Source: Eretmocerus hayati (lineage: Eukaryota; Arthropoda; Insecta; Hymenoptera; Aphelinidae). Taken from it: a stretch of 64,000 nt of DNA. Below are positions 1 to 12,547 of this stretch, piece after piece. Numbering within the stretch: position 1 is the first letter of the stretch; each line of letters starts with the position of its first letter. Location: NCBI GenBank assembly GCA_029851415.1, contig CM056742.1, positions 50,012,954 through 50,076,953 of the forward strand. Direction: 5' to 3'. A model generated the notes under the pieces. It had not been told where the DNA came from and did not search any database. It was given only the letters and a program-made list of their open reading frames with translations. A program made the translations under genes and the position numbers.

Positions 1-1739
1 AGCTTCTTCATACCTCTCTTACATCGGGCTATACGACCTTCATAGTCACAATTTGACAAAATTCTGTATCAACCAATCGATTCAGCACGTCGAGAAACAT
101 CTAAATCACCTCCTCCACATTTCTTCCATACAGTAAAATCAAGTACAAATCATTTATAAGATGTGCTTCTTTCGGAAAAATTTCAAATTTTTCATTAAAA
201 AATTCACAAGTCAAAAAATACTCGTGTGATCATGCGCAAAATTCACTGGCATCATCATCACAATCTCCAAAATACACCTACAAAGTCTCAGAAGAGTTTG
301 TCAAATGAATCAAGAAATTTTGCGTTCCAAATGAGACATTGTTATTCCAATTTTTACGTTCACCGGCACTAAATTGCTTTCTTTCCTGATCTCATCATCT
401 CTTCACCAAAATTCTGTATCAACCAATCGATTTGTCACGTTAATAAAAATCAATAACAAACTTGACGTTCTTCTTACACTGTTCTACCGAGTGCAAATTA
501 AAATTCACACTCCATGATTTATTTTTCAAATAACAAGTTTGTTAAAAAATACTCATTTTACTTGCTTTTCTTAAAACCGATTCATCCCATTTCCAATATA
601 AGTAGTCACCATGAGTGATTCTTTTTCAATTCAAATTATCATTTACAGCTCAGAATACTCATGCCTGGTTCATATGTCAGTAAATCAAAAATATAACATA
701 TTTTTTTGTTATTCTTATATTTCATAACCAACTTTCTGCACATCCTGATCATTTTGATTTGTTTATCTCAGAATTTATTTCCCAAATATTCTTCATATCC
801 TTTATTACTTGTGTCCCTTCTCTAGTACTTCGTCCAATTTTTTGAGTCATTTTTCATAATAAAGAAAGGGATTACATTAAAAAATTCCTGTACTGGAAGA
901 TGATTTCGTAGAATTTAATAACGTGCAAAAACAGATTAGTTCTAGTTCTTGCGGTATGTTAGCGTTAGCATACGCATCAACAATCTGTTTTGGTAGAGAT
1001 CCGTCGATGAGGAATTATTGTACTGATGAAATAATACTGCGGAATCATTTATAGTATATTATGCGTTGAGTGCCAAAAACTTTGTTCTTCACGAAAACCT
1101 TGTTCGATGTCGGCTTACGGCGAGACGTGGAAACTGTGTGTTTCCATGCTACCTCGCGCAGCAAGGAAGCGTCGCAGTTTCCGCGTCGAGTTGTATATAT
1201 GAAAATATTGTTGACTGGAATTTTGGAAGAGCATCCTTGGTAAATATGAAAATTTGGAAGAGTATATGAAAATGATAGAGAAATGATTTATCATCCATTA
1301 GAATAATTATTTGATGAAGATCATTATTTGATAATATCGATGTTTTAGATGAATAAATATTTTGATACAAATTCCGTAAGGAGAATTGATCATTGTAACA
1401 AATTAGTATATTTGAATTTCTGAATGAATAATAGTTGACTTCTTCAATCGCAATGAGAAAGCATCCTGCTAAACTCTTTTAGCAGCGTATTTTTTGGGAG
1501 GACCGTCTGATCATTCTTCTCGGGACTTACGTCACGTATAGTCATCGGTATTCATGCGATAAATCATCATGCTATTTGAACGCGAATTGTAAAATTGACT
1601 TCCTCTCTTGAGTTCCACCAGTAGCTAAAATCTCATAGTTGCATTTTTGCCTGTAGCAAAATAGTAAAATACCATCTAATCACTTCAAGACCATATAAAC
1701 TGAAAAAACCATCGGATTAATTCAAACAGATTGTACAAA
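1..1739. other. AT-rich intergenic or intronic DNA, no gene seen
   Basis: No ORF with coding character or paired splice sites was found. One near-identical 25-30-bp direct repeat is visible: TTCTGTATCAACCAATCGAT occurs near 62 and again near 412, about 350 bp apart, with little similarity outside it. The rest looks like unconstrained AT-rich sequence. Confidence 0.6.
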
Positions 1740-2700
1740 ACGTGGAGACGTTTCTCAGTTGCCCCTTAGCTCTCTCGCTAGCGATCGTTCAGCTTGTAAA
1801 TGTTTTTGATGATTTAGAGGTTCCCAGAATTCTTTCGTAGCTCAATAATGATATTTGTCAAATGGCGGGTGGTGGTCGATTGATCACATTAAAAACAGGT
1901 TTCATTTGAAGTTTGGTAAGATATCATATTGTCATCCAGCGAATTGATCAGACAGTCTCACCCATAATTCACACGGCCACGTGATATACTGTAGTCAGAC
2001 CAGACCGCACTAGACCGAACTAGACCGAACTATACCGAATTAAACCGAACTAGCCCGAACTTAGACCATACTAGTACGGCAATTCTAGTATAGTACTAGT
2101 ATTTCAATGCAAGTGCGGTATCAATGCGGTGCTAGTGTGGTACTAGTGTGATCTCAGCGGTACTAGTGTGGTCCTAGCGGCACTAGTGCCGTAGCAGAAC
2201 CATACTAGTATCGGATTGGATCTGACTTGATCGTACTAGACCGCAGTTAGACGATACTAGTACGGAAATTATTGTACAGTACTAGTATTGCAATTCTAAT
2301 GCGGTATTAGTATGGTACTAGTACGGTACTAGTGTGGTCTAGCGGTAGTGGCACTAGTATCGTGCTAGAATTGCACCACTACTAGACTAGACCGTACTAA
2401 ACCGAATAAGACCGTATTAATTAGATCGAATTAAATTGGACTCCATCCGCCCATCCTACCGACCACCTGCCATCCACCCACTGACCCATCTATGATTCTA
2501 AGGCTACCCATCATAGGTTACCTCTTACACGTAGGCAACCCGATACGCGAGATCAGGCCGGACAAATTTTCGACTGGCGTTTAATCATTATAAGAACAAG
2601 AATTAATTCAGTACTCGATCGATATGACCTTAACTTTGTCGCTCACGGGAACTTGAAATAATGCTCAGGATGTGAACTGGCCTTTGCGAGCTGATCTAAG
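1740..2700. repeat. Degenerate copy of the TAGACCGAA-type repeat family
   Basis: This block shares ordered segments with the 3.4-kb insertion at 54534-57950: a start around GTTCAGCTTGTAAATG (1788), a run of ~10-bp units of the form CTAGACCGAA (2000-2060 and 2220-2430), a CCCACC-rich tract (2450-2510), and a tail containing GTAGGCAACCCGATACG and GGCGTTTAATCATTATAA (2530-2600). The order is the same in both places, so both are probably copies of one mobile family. Ends are not sharp here and no target duplication was found. Confidence 0.5.
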
Positions 2701-3833
2701 TGCCAGCTAAGTGGCTTGGTGATCGGTTACCATGACACTCAGCCTAGGTGTCGTCGGGCTTTAATCTGATAGATCTGTTCAGTCCTCATGAAGAGCCGGA
2801 TGTGTCGAGGAAAGGCGAAACGCGCCACGCCAATGTCAAGCGTAGAGTCCAAAATTTTTTCCGAGTATCTCATCTCAACCTTTATTTTTACATCAGAATC
2901 CTTTAAGTTGCAACCCTAAATTAGAGGTACCTTGGAGGTACATAGTTTGAAATGGAGTAATCCAATATCGATCCACATCAAAACTATAGCAGATCTGCTG
3001 ATTAATTAGCTTGCTTATTGACATAATTTACATTATTTAATTATCATAAATTTGGAAATAATGTTGCTCAAGATAGTTTTTGGACAATGGGGTAAGAGGC
3101 AAAGGAACAACCTATCGGGCTAGGAGCACAATATCACCTTGTGTCTACGTCCGATCCATACTGTTGGGACTTCATTTATCAAAATTTGTCAAACCTTTCT
3201 CACTCTCGTTAAGAACACTCATTGAATTCCACAAATGCACCACTTGCAGTAATAAACTGTCGGAATAGAGCAGTTTCATCAGTCAATATTAACATCAGTA
3301 TGCGATAGGATACGCGCGAGTTATTTACTTAGCTCTTTATCGAATGGTAAGTTGAAAGCCCTACCTCGGCTCACCCTATACTCATTGTATCTATATCCTC
3401 AGCCTCGAAGTGGAGAACACCAATCGTTGCAGCTAACATTTCCGACACAAACGTAAGTTTGGAGAGTTTTCAACAGTTGCACACTAGTTCTAAAAAAGGC
3501 CCACCCTCAAAACTCCATTGCTTGTATTTAGTTCTGATACACCGACTTGTTAGCTAAAAGTTCGCGCGTAAGCTTCAAAAACTTCACCAGGGCAACACTT
3601 TTTCCCCCTCGTGGTGTATTTCCTCGGGCCATCCTTTCTAGTGAGATTCTTGCCCCATTCGTCGACCAAGTGCACATGTGACTTGGTTATAATGCATTGC
3701 GTGCGGAAAGTACACATACACCCCATACAACTCACGCTTCACATTGCGAATGTTGCGATCGCTCACTCACTCGCTCGCCGCTTTGCGCGCTCGGCTCACT
3801 CAGCCATCAGCTTCGGCGACCAATCTGGAATTG
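2701..3833. other. No supported gene
   Basis: Short overlapping ORFs on both strands at 3550-3840 are mutually antisense and carry no recognisable domain or splice context. GC content rises near 3740-3840, just before the hairpin that follows. Confidence 0.5.
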
Positions 3834-4092
3834 TACCGTGACAGCGAAATCGTCGAGTTCACAGAGCGTACGACTCACCACTTACCGACGACGGGTTTTT
3901 TATCTCTAAAATATAAATGTCCAGACCTACCAGTGCACATGCACCGGCTGTGCCTGCGTTCCCTGGATCAAATTTTGTTGATTTCATCAATGCATAATGC
4001 ACTGGCAGTTATATTTTAGAGATCAAAAACCCGTCGTCGGTAAGTGGCGAGTCGTACGCTCTGTGAACTCGACGATTTCGCTGCCACGGTAC
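3834..4092. repeat. Hairpin: 86-bp inverted arms with 87-bp loop
   Basis: The left arm (3834-3919) is the near-perfect reverse complement of the right arm (4007-4092). Both arms include CGTCGAGTTCACAGAGCGTA or its complement, as well as the segment around CCGACGACGGGTTTTT. The outer ends are TGTACCGTG and its complement. No convincing target duplication is seen. It could be a short MITE or a hairpin-RNA source. The same-sequence ORFs on the two strands here are a consequence of the palindrome. Confidence 0.8.
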
Positions 4093-5024
4093 AGGCCCTG
4101 TCGCCCTCGCATTGCGATATTTCCCTCTCAGCGGAGATGCGGCACGACGACGCTCCGACGGAGATTCTTATTCGAGTAACGCGACGACGACTGTGTATAA
4201 CTCTGATGCTGTTCATCGAGTCTCTGGTATATAGGATCCACTACAACATCTCAAGCATGTCGTGTTTAGATCATGCAGATACAATTCGATGATTTTTGAT
4301 ACACCTCAAAAAGGTATATGGGTCAAAAGTATGGTGGTACATCTGCACCGTTTTTGCGACAATAACATGAACCACCATACTTTTAACGCATAATAGCTGT
4401 TAGAGTTATATCAGATCACGGAATGTTTGAGATGTAGTTATACCAAAGGATTTGACTCAGTCCATGTGAAAAATGCAATACTCGAGCTTCCTAATCTTTC
4501 GAATATAATTCAGATGTCCGCGCGAGCCATCGGTCGAATCATCGATCGGACTTCCGTGAAGTGGGCACCCGGTTATTAAAAGTATCCAAAAAAAAAATAC
4601 TCTCCAATTGTGCATTGATAGCGGATCACGAATCCGTTCGCAAAAAATTTGTGGCTATCGTAGTTTTTCCAAAAAAAAATAAAAACTTTTCGGGTGCTGG
4701 GAAAATTTTCCCAATTTTTTTAGCAAAAACTACACAACGCAGGAATTGTGGGAAATTTGTGCTGAATTGCGGCCGATCTCCTCTATCAGCACGTATTTTT
4801 GTTTTTCCGAAATAATTGTTATTTTTGTACTTATGCGGAAAAATGAGGTTCACAGAAGCAGCGGCAATTCATGAGCCAAGGAATGTGGCAGTGCGCGTGC
4901 GCCGGGAATATTTCCATTTCCCGCGATCGAGCTACCGCGATCCAGTCGCGACGCTACGCGATCCCGCCGCGACGCCACTCCATCTCGCAGGTTATCTCAA
5001 CTCAACTGCAGTTTTCGTGTGAAT

Positions 5025-6283
5025 CATGGTGGAAGGGAGATATGGTGTGCTCACGCGCAGCGTGAGCACCTCAGCCAATCGCATCCAATCGCATTTCTGC
5101 CCCAGTTGCCGGCCATATTGCCCTCCTAGCCAATGAGATGGCCGGAGCCCCAGAGGCAAATTTGAACATTTGAAAACAGAGATAGCTTCAACTGACGCGT
5201 TTTTGAGTGTTCCAGATTTTTTGTCAAAAATGGAATTTGCTGAGGAGACTGATTAGAATGCCTTCTGCATCGGTAAAACAGATAACTGTTGGCGATTACA
5301 AGAAATTCAGTTGAGAACTTTGTTATTCCGATGAATGGTGAATTATAAATCACGAGGCAGACTCGTCTGAGACAAAATCAGGCGCGCATGCACGCGGAGC
5401 AAATTTTAATATTGATGTACTGTTTGCGTTTCGAAATAAGGAGAGCAGCTGACGGGATGAATTACTTGGGGAATTGATCGGTACCAATGGTAGTTCGGGA
5501 TGATGAGCTATTTCACTCGCAGATCGATACATATCGTAGGAATCAAATATTCAACCGCGCATCGAGTATGAATCACTAATTTGGCACATTACATATTAAT
5601 GGCACATTTATATCTTTTCTGAAAACATGAAACTTTTTTCAGAATATTCAGAAGCAGATTCGGTTGACTTGGAATCATCACTGGCTCACAAGTTAATATT
5701 AGCATCAAACACCATCACATAGTAATGATAATTTTTCAGATTTCTGGGCATGCAATAAAATTTTGAAAAAAATAATTCACAGATCACAATCAACTTAATA
5801 AAATGTGAGGAGATAGTTATGAGAAGAATTCGATTTTTTTCAGTTCTCCGAGCTTGTCTTAGTCGCTTATAAGCATTTCTTCTCGGGTGGTTCAATTCTT
5901 TCAATCTGATATAAGTTCGAGACACTGTCCGAAAGTTTGTTTACATCCCGACCGCAGAAATCAACCCGCTGCTTAGTCACTGATGGTTGATGCTTCGGTA
6001 TCCGGTAAAACTCATTTTGTCTTTATCAACATTCCATTCCGATTATGGCATAGATGAACGGAGCAACACGGCATTTTTTTTGTTAAAAATGAATTTAAAA
6101 AATGGATGAGTAACGTGATGTTGTGGAGTGGCAGTGGCTCGAACGGCCAAACCGTTGCTAGCGAGTCGCGAGAGCAGTCGTCTGCTCCATTCAAATACGC
6201 AAGATGGCTGCCGATGGGATCTGCGCAGAGCAAGACGAAAACTCGTCCTCGACTTGAACACACCATATCTCCTTTCCACCATG
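5025..6283. mobile_element. hAT-like non-autonomous transposon nested in the foldback left arm
   Basis: This is a 1259-bp insertion absent from the otherwise matching right arm, where the empty site reads continuously near 9960. It is flanked by the 8-bp duplication GTGTGAAT (5017-5024 and 6284-6291). Termini are 25-bp inverted repeats beginning CATGGTGGAA, with one internal mismatch. An 8-bp duplication and a terminal CA suggest hAT. The interior holds only short ORFs without recognisable transposase motifs, so it is a deletion derivative or MITE. Confidence 0.9.
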
Positions 6284-6622
6284 GTGTGAATATTCATGTT
6301 TTTCAGGATGCTGATGATGCTGGATTCTGACTTCCACCAGAGATCAAGCTAGTTTGTGATAGCTTCAACTGTTTCAAAAATAGTGCTCTGATTCACTTTA
6401 TCTGCAAAGTGAGAAAGACACCAGATACTTGATGCTCTGAGCCAAAGCAGATTCATACTGAAAATCATTAGTTGAAGATTGAGGTGCAGATTTTTTTCAA
6501 CAAGTAGTTTTGAACTATTACAAACTGCATTCAGTTTGGACTTTGAATACAAAAATTGATTGGGAAATAAATTATCTTAAAGCTTGGCAATTCTGTACGA
6601 AAAGGTTGGACAACAACAAGCT

Positions 6623-7756
6623 CCATCACAGATTGATTGTCAATCATTGTTTTGATCCAAGTTCTGAAGTGAGTGCTGTTTGTGAAAGTTCCAACTCCTT
6701 GTTGCAAGAATAGTGTACCTCAATCGCTGAACAGTGTCTCAGTTCACCACCATTCAATTCAAAACTTGGAAGAAACACTGATTGATAAACAAACTGTGAT
6801 GGAGCTTGTCGTCATCCAACCTTTTCGTACAGAACTGCCAAGCTTTCAAGCTAGTTTATTTCTCAACCAAATTTTGTGTTCAAGGTCTGAACTGAATACA
6901 ATTTGTTGTAGTTTCAACTACTTGTTGAGAAAAGTGTGCAACTCAATTTTAACCTGATGATTCAATTGGAAGCTGAAAGTGCTCTGCTCACATCTCATTA
7001 CTTAAAGCGAATCAAGTTTCTGATGTTTTTCATCACTCCGTAGATGAACTGATTGATCGGTCAAGGATTGGGAAGCTCTATTCTCTCAACCAGGAGATCA
7101 ATCTAGACTTTGAATACAAACATTAGGTGGAAAATAAACTATCTTGAAGCCTAGCAGTTCTGTACAAAAAGGTTCGATAACGAGAAGCTTCATCACAGAT
7201 TGATTGTCAATCATTGTTTTGATCCAAGTTCTGAAGTGAGTGCTGTTTGTGAAAGTTCCAACTCCTTGTTGCAAGAATAGTGTACCTCAATCGCTGAACA
7301 GTGTCTCAGTTCACCACCATTCAATTCAGAACTTGGAAGAAACACTGATTGATAAACAAACTGTGATGGAGCTTGTCGTCATCCAACCTTTTCGTACAGA
7401 ACTGCCAAGCTTTCAAGCTAGTTTATTTCTCAACCAAATTTTGTGTTCAAGGTCTGAACTGAATACAATTTGTTGTAGTTTCAACTACTTGTTGAGAAAA
7501 GTGTGCAACTCAATTTTAACCTGATGATTCAATTGGAAGCTGAAAGTGCTCTGCTCACATCTCATTACTTAAAGCGAATCAAGTTTCTGATGTTTTTCAT
7601 CACTCCGTAGATGAACTGATTGATCGGTCAAGGATTGGGAAGCTCTATTCTCTCAACCAGAAGATCAATCTAGACTTTGAATACAAACATTAGGTGGAAA
7701 ATAAACTATCTTGAAGCCTAGCAGTTCTGTACAAAAAGGTTGGGTAACGAGAAGCT
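6623..7756. repeat. 567-bp tandem duplication inside the foldback left arm
   Basis: 6623-7189 and 7190-7756 are almost identical. The duplicated reading frames at 6673-6957 and 7240-7524 differ by essentially one base. The right arm carries only one copy (antisense ORF at 9298-9582). The breakpoints lie in short homology (CATCACAG) shared by internal subrepeats, which points to unequal exchange after the arms formed. Confidence 0.9.
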
Positions 7757-8099
7757 TCATCACAGTGAGTTTGTCACAATCATTGTTTTCATCAAATTTC
7801 TGAATTGAATGTTGGTGAACTGGAACACTGTTCAGCCTTTGATGTGCACTATTCTTGCAGCAAGAGATTATAACTTCTTCAAACTGCATTCACTTCAGTA
7901 CTTGCATGAAACAATGATTGACAAACAAACTGTGATGGAGCTCGTCGTTATCTAACTTTTTGGTACAGAACTGTCAAGCTCCAAGATCAAATTTTGATTC
8001 CGTCTGTATTGACTCATGGCTCACACCCTCGACTTGAATTGACATTCACATCATTGTTGTCGCCTAATTGTTGCTGAATCATGTACGATTCAGTATACA

Positions 8100-8183
8100 T
8101 GGTACGCGATCCGGCTGCGACGCCACGCGATCCGGCCGCGACGCCACGCGATCCAGCCGCGACGCCACGCGATCCGGCCGCAG
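8100..8183. repeat. 21-bp minisatellite at the inner end of the left arm
   Basis: About four units of ACGCGATCCGGCCGCGACGC type are mirrored as the complementary array at 8636-8718. A degenerate copy of the unit occurs near 4935-4980 and again near 10010-10060. The array bounds the loop of the foldback and is much more GC-rich than its surroundings. Confidence 0.85.
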
Positions 8184-8635
8184 GCGTTGAAATTCACATG
8201 TCCCATAGCCAATAGAGATGAGTCATCTCGATATCACGGTGGAAATGATGGTGGAAAACAGGCGTGAGCACTGATGCAGCCAAACACCTCTCTAGCCTCG
8301 CAGACGCCATTCTGCCTTCTTATCCAATCATAATTCTAGAGGCAACTGGAGGCTGTTTGAATTTCAGGAGAAACTACACGGCCGAGCGACATCGAGATCA
8401 ACAAAAATTTTTCTTGCTCTCTAAAAACGTTTATATTTGTTGGGCTCATGAATCTTTACAAATAGTCAGTTTGTTAGAATCAGAGCGAGACCGGATTATT
8501 TGTGAATCTAACAAATGTTAGTTTGGAAATCTAACATACGTTAGTTTGTTGTCCGGGATCGGTTTGGTTTGTGAATCCAACAAACTATTTTTTTCCGTGC
8601 AATAAAGGATCTAATACTGCTATCGTCAAACTTGA
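8184..8635. other. Unique loop of the foldback element
   Basis: This is the single-copy spacer between the inverted arms. A 85-codon frame starting with a non-ATG codon (8264-8521) has no recognisable feature and is probably chance. Weak resemblance to the left end of the nested hAT-like element (GTGAGCAC..CAGCCAA..TCTGCC) hints that a related insertion once sat here, but I cannot establish it. Confidence 0.5.
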
Positions 8636-10444
8636 GCGTCGCGGCTGGATCGCGTGGCGTCGCGGCTGGATCGCGTGGCGTCGCGGCCGGATCGCGTGGC
8701 GTCGCAGCCGGATCGCGTACCATGTATACTGAATCGTACATGATTCAGCAACAATTAGGCGACAACAATGATGTGAATGTCAATTCAAGTCGAGGGTGTG
8801 AGCCATGAGTCAATACAGACGGAATCAAAATTTGATCTTGGAGCTTGACAGTTCTGTACCAAAAAGTTAGATAACGACGAGCTCCATCACAGTTTGTTTG
8901 TCAATCATTGTTTCATGCAAGTACTGAAGTGAATGCAGTTTGAAGAAGTTATAATCTCTTGCTGCAAGAATAGTGCACATCAAAGGCTGAACAGTGTTCC
9001 AGTTCACCAACATTCAATTCAGAAATTTGATGAAAACAATGATTGTGACAAACTCACTATGATGAAGCTTCTCGTTACCCAACCTTTTTGTACAGAACTG
9101 CTAGGCTTCAAGATAGTTTATTTTCCACCTAATGTTTGTATTCAAAGTCTAGATTGATCTTCTGGTTGAGAGAATAGAGCTTCCCAATCTTTGACCGATC
9201 AATCAGTTCATCTACGGAGTGATGAAAAACATCAGAAACTTGATTCGCTTCAAGTAATGAGATGTGAGCAGAGCACTTTCAGCTTCCAACTGAATCATCA
9301 GGTTAAGATTGAGTTGCACATTTTTCTCAACAAGTAGTTGAAACTACAACAACTTGTATTCAGTTCAGACCTTGAACACAAAATTTGGTTGAGAAATAAA
9401 CTAGCTTGAAAGCTTGGCAGTTCTCTACGAAAAGGTTGGATGACGACAAGCTCCATCACAGTTTGTTTATCAATCAGTGTTTCTTCAAAGTTCTGAATTG
9501 AATGGTGGTGAACTGAGACACTGTTCAGCGATTGAGGTACACTATTCTTGCAACAAGGAGTTGGAACTTTCACAAACAGCACTCACTTCAGAACTTGGAT
9601 CAAAACAATGATTGACAATCGATCTGTGATGGAGCTTGTTGTTGTCCAACCTTTTCGTACAGAATTGCCAAGCTTTAAGATAATTTATTTCCCAATCAAT
9701 TTTTGTATTCAAAGTCCAAACTGAATGCAGTTTGTAATAGTTCAAAACTACTTGTTGAAAAAAATCTGCACCTCAATCTTCAACTAATGATTTTCAGTAT
9801 GAATCTGCTTTGGCTCAGAGCATCAAGTATCTGGTGTCTTTCTCACTTTGCAGATAAAGTGAATCAGAGCACTATTTTTGAAACAGTTGAAGCTATCACA
9901 AACTAGCTTGATCTCTGGTGGAAGTCAGAATCCAGCATCATCAGCATCCTGAAAAACATGAATATTCACACGAAAACTGCAGTTGAGTTGAGATAACCTG
10001 CGAGATCGAGTGGCGTCGTGGCGGGATCGCGTAAGTCGCTCGCGAGTCGCGACTGGATCGCGGGAAATGGAAATATTCCCGGCGCATGCGCACTGCCACA
10101 TTCCTTGGCTCATGAATTACCGCTGCTTCTGTGAACCTCATTTTTCCGCATAAGTACAAAAATAATAATTATTTCGGAAAAACAAAAATACGTGCTGATA
10201 GAGGAGATCGGCCGCAATCCAGCACAAATTTCCCACAATTCCTGCGTTGTGTAGTTTTTGCTAAAAAAATTGGGGAAATTTTCCCAGCACCCGAAAAGTT
10301 TTTATTTTTTTTTGGAAAAACTACGGTAGCCACAAATTTTTTGCGAACGGATTCGTGATCCGCTATCAATGCACAATTGGAGAGTATTTTTTTTTTTGGA
10401 TATTTTTAATAACCGGGTGCCCAGTTCACGGAAGTATCGATCGG

Positions 10445-12547
10445 TAATGTCCGTGCCTTCCGCGCCCCGCCACAGTAGAAGACACACACACACACACACA
10501 CATGCACACTCTCTCTCTCTCCACGCAGGCAGAGTTGCAGACGACACAGGTCCGGGCTTGCACATTTATGGAGTTGATTCGGTCGTGAAATACACTGACT
10601 TTGAATGATTGAAAGAAGATACTTATTGGACTTGAAAGGAAAAACTGTATTGTAACTTTGTTTCTTGGGTTGTCGATCATCGAAATTGAGGAGAACCGAA
10701 TTGATCTGTGTCGCCTGAGGTTTTGTCAACGATCAAGTATTAAGCTGCGCTACGGGATTCGAATATTCGCCGCTCCTTCCCGCGCTCTACGATATATATA
10801 TGTACTTCCGTCAAAACATTTTTATAAAATCAATCTCGACCATCGCAAAATACAACATTACTTATCTCGGCGGATAAATGACCAATCGCGAAAATCCAAA
10901 GTTTATGTTGAAGGGCCTCTGATTCTGAATGATTTTGATGTGGAAATGTTGTGTCTTTGAGGTCGGCAATGATGATTAATGTATGTTCGAAAATTATGAG
11001 GAGGTTAAAATCCCCAACTTAGGCGTATATGCCACAGCGGGGCTGCTCGGAGGCTTCGCCATACTTTCGAGCACATCTACCGCTGTGTCAAATACGACGA
11101 GTGCGCGCTTCATCGGCGGGTGATGAAGCTGCACGATGAGAAGCGATGATGCGTCGCTAGCGCACCAGACCAGAGCGAGACACGACAATGTGCCGACCCG
11201 ATGATTATTCGGAGTGATCGGAGAGTTTACGGCCGCGGCAAACAAAAACACAGCCCCGGCAGATTGCTCACCCGTGTTCTGGCATTCCGGCCCCCCTCCA
11301 CTGGCTCAACTTTCTGCAATCGTCTACGCGACTTCGCACCCTCGCTCATCCGCCTTCTGCTATTTCCAAACACACTTGGCGTTCACTGTTGCACTCGACA
11401 ACAATGTTTTCATGTTTTTCATTTGATTTTGCAATCATCATCATCAAGTTGATACTATCTCGTTTGTATCGATGAATCCGAGTTTTCAAGTCACAACTTG
11501 AGCGGTTCTCTTTTAATTTTCTTTATTAGGACATAAATATTCAGTCTAGATTTCAAAATACAGCAGCAAAACACTACTTCTTTGCTCCAATGAATTTTCG
11601 TGATTTTCTCAAAGTCTCGTTGATGCATGGAGTGTATTTTAACGCAGTGAAATCTGCAAGACTTTTTCCATTGTCTAAAAACATGCCATTATATTCGAGA
11701 TTTCTGAAAACGATTTGTGAAGAACTTCAAATCTCATCTTGCGACTGCAGTCTGACGAAGTGATTTCAAACTAAAAACTCCGGGCAAAACAGCATTGAGT
11801 CCATTCATAACCTTACAAAGAAACAATGGCCAAAATGCATCTATGTAGTTTTTTTCAATCAAGGGTCATGAGACGCATTAAAGTAGCGAACAATGGAAGG
11901 TCAAAATACCACATGCCGATTGTGGATAATCGTGTTTTTCTCACTCGTTTGGGTATGCGCCGCGCTATAGAAAGGGTATGAAGGGGAGGCCTACCAAATG
12001 ATTGTCAGAGTTGCTTTTCGAGTGCAGCCAAGCGATGTATCCGCACAAAGAGCAGTGGAGTTCGTTTGCGATGGAGAATTCCAGTCTGGTATTGAAATTT
12101 CAAATTGCTCTAAACGTCTTTTGATCTTCGCAGGCGATAACAGATGTAACGAAATATCAAAAATTTTCAATCTATCCGATAAACTAGGCGACTTACGGTC
12201 ATGGAATTTTTTCTGTCATTGATCCTTGACATCACACCCAAAAGGTCGATAGCGGAGAGGTTTCCCCAGTTTTTAAATCCATAGCTACACTAGAAGGGTC
12301 GGGTTACCAGAATCCTCAAGATCGGGATGGTGCCCTGGACAAACATAATAGTGGGCGAGGTCAAAAGTATCTTTCATCCAGGTTAATTCGATGTTGGTGA
12401 ATGTATTTTGTGAATCATGATTAGGTCTCTCAATATTTACTGAACTCCTATGGCAGAAAACTTTCATCAATAAGAATGGATTCAGCGCTTTTTCTACCAT
12501 GCTAAATGAGTTCTGATTACGATTGCGCGTTCCACGCTTTGTTTCAG
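10445..12547. other. Non-coding flank with CA/CT microsatellite; possible 5' region of the Q-rich gene
   Basis: A (CA)n run followed by (CT)n lies at 10482-10520. A GC-richer stretch at 11000-11420 might hold an untranslated first exon or promoter for the downstream Q-rich gene, but no initiator or donor stands out. The ORFs here lack recognisable domains. Confidence 0.4.

Larger units (their letters stand above)
4550..10435. mobile_element. Large foldback DNA transposon, non-autonomous, 5.9 kb
   Basis: Outer termini are inverted (ACTTCCGTGAA at 4550, complement ending at 10435) and are flanked by a perfect 9-bp direct repeat ATCGATCGG at 4541-4549 and 10436-10444. The right arm is 8636-10435 (1.8 kb). 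The left arm is 4550-8183 and becomes the same length once the nested insertion (5025-6283) and the 567-bp duplication (7190-7756) are removed. The arms contain ~280-bp subrepeats (motifs such as GTTCTGTAC.AAAAGGTT and CTTGTTGCAAGAATAGTG). The loop is 8184-8635. No transposase is visible. A 9-bp duplication plus very long inverted repeats is what Mutator-like foldback elements show; Galileo/P-type foldbacks (7-8 bp) are the alternative. The superfamily is inferred only. Confidence 0.9.

Noticed and set aside
6673..7524. Two identical 94-codon ORFs that look like duplicated genes
   Set aside because: They lie in the duplicated arm of a foldback element and recur antisense in the other arm. They begin at a non-initiating context and have no domain.
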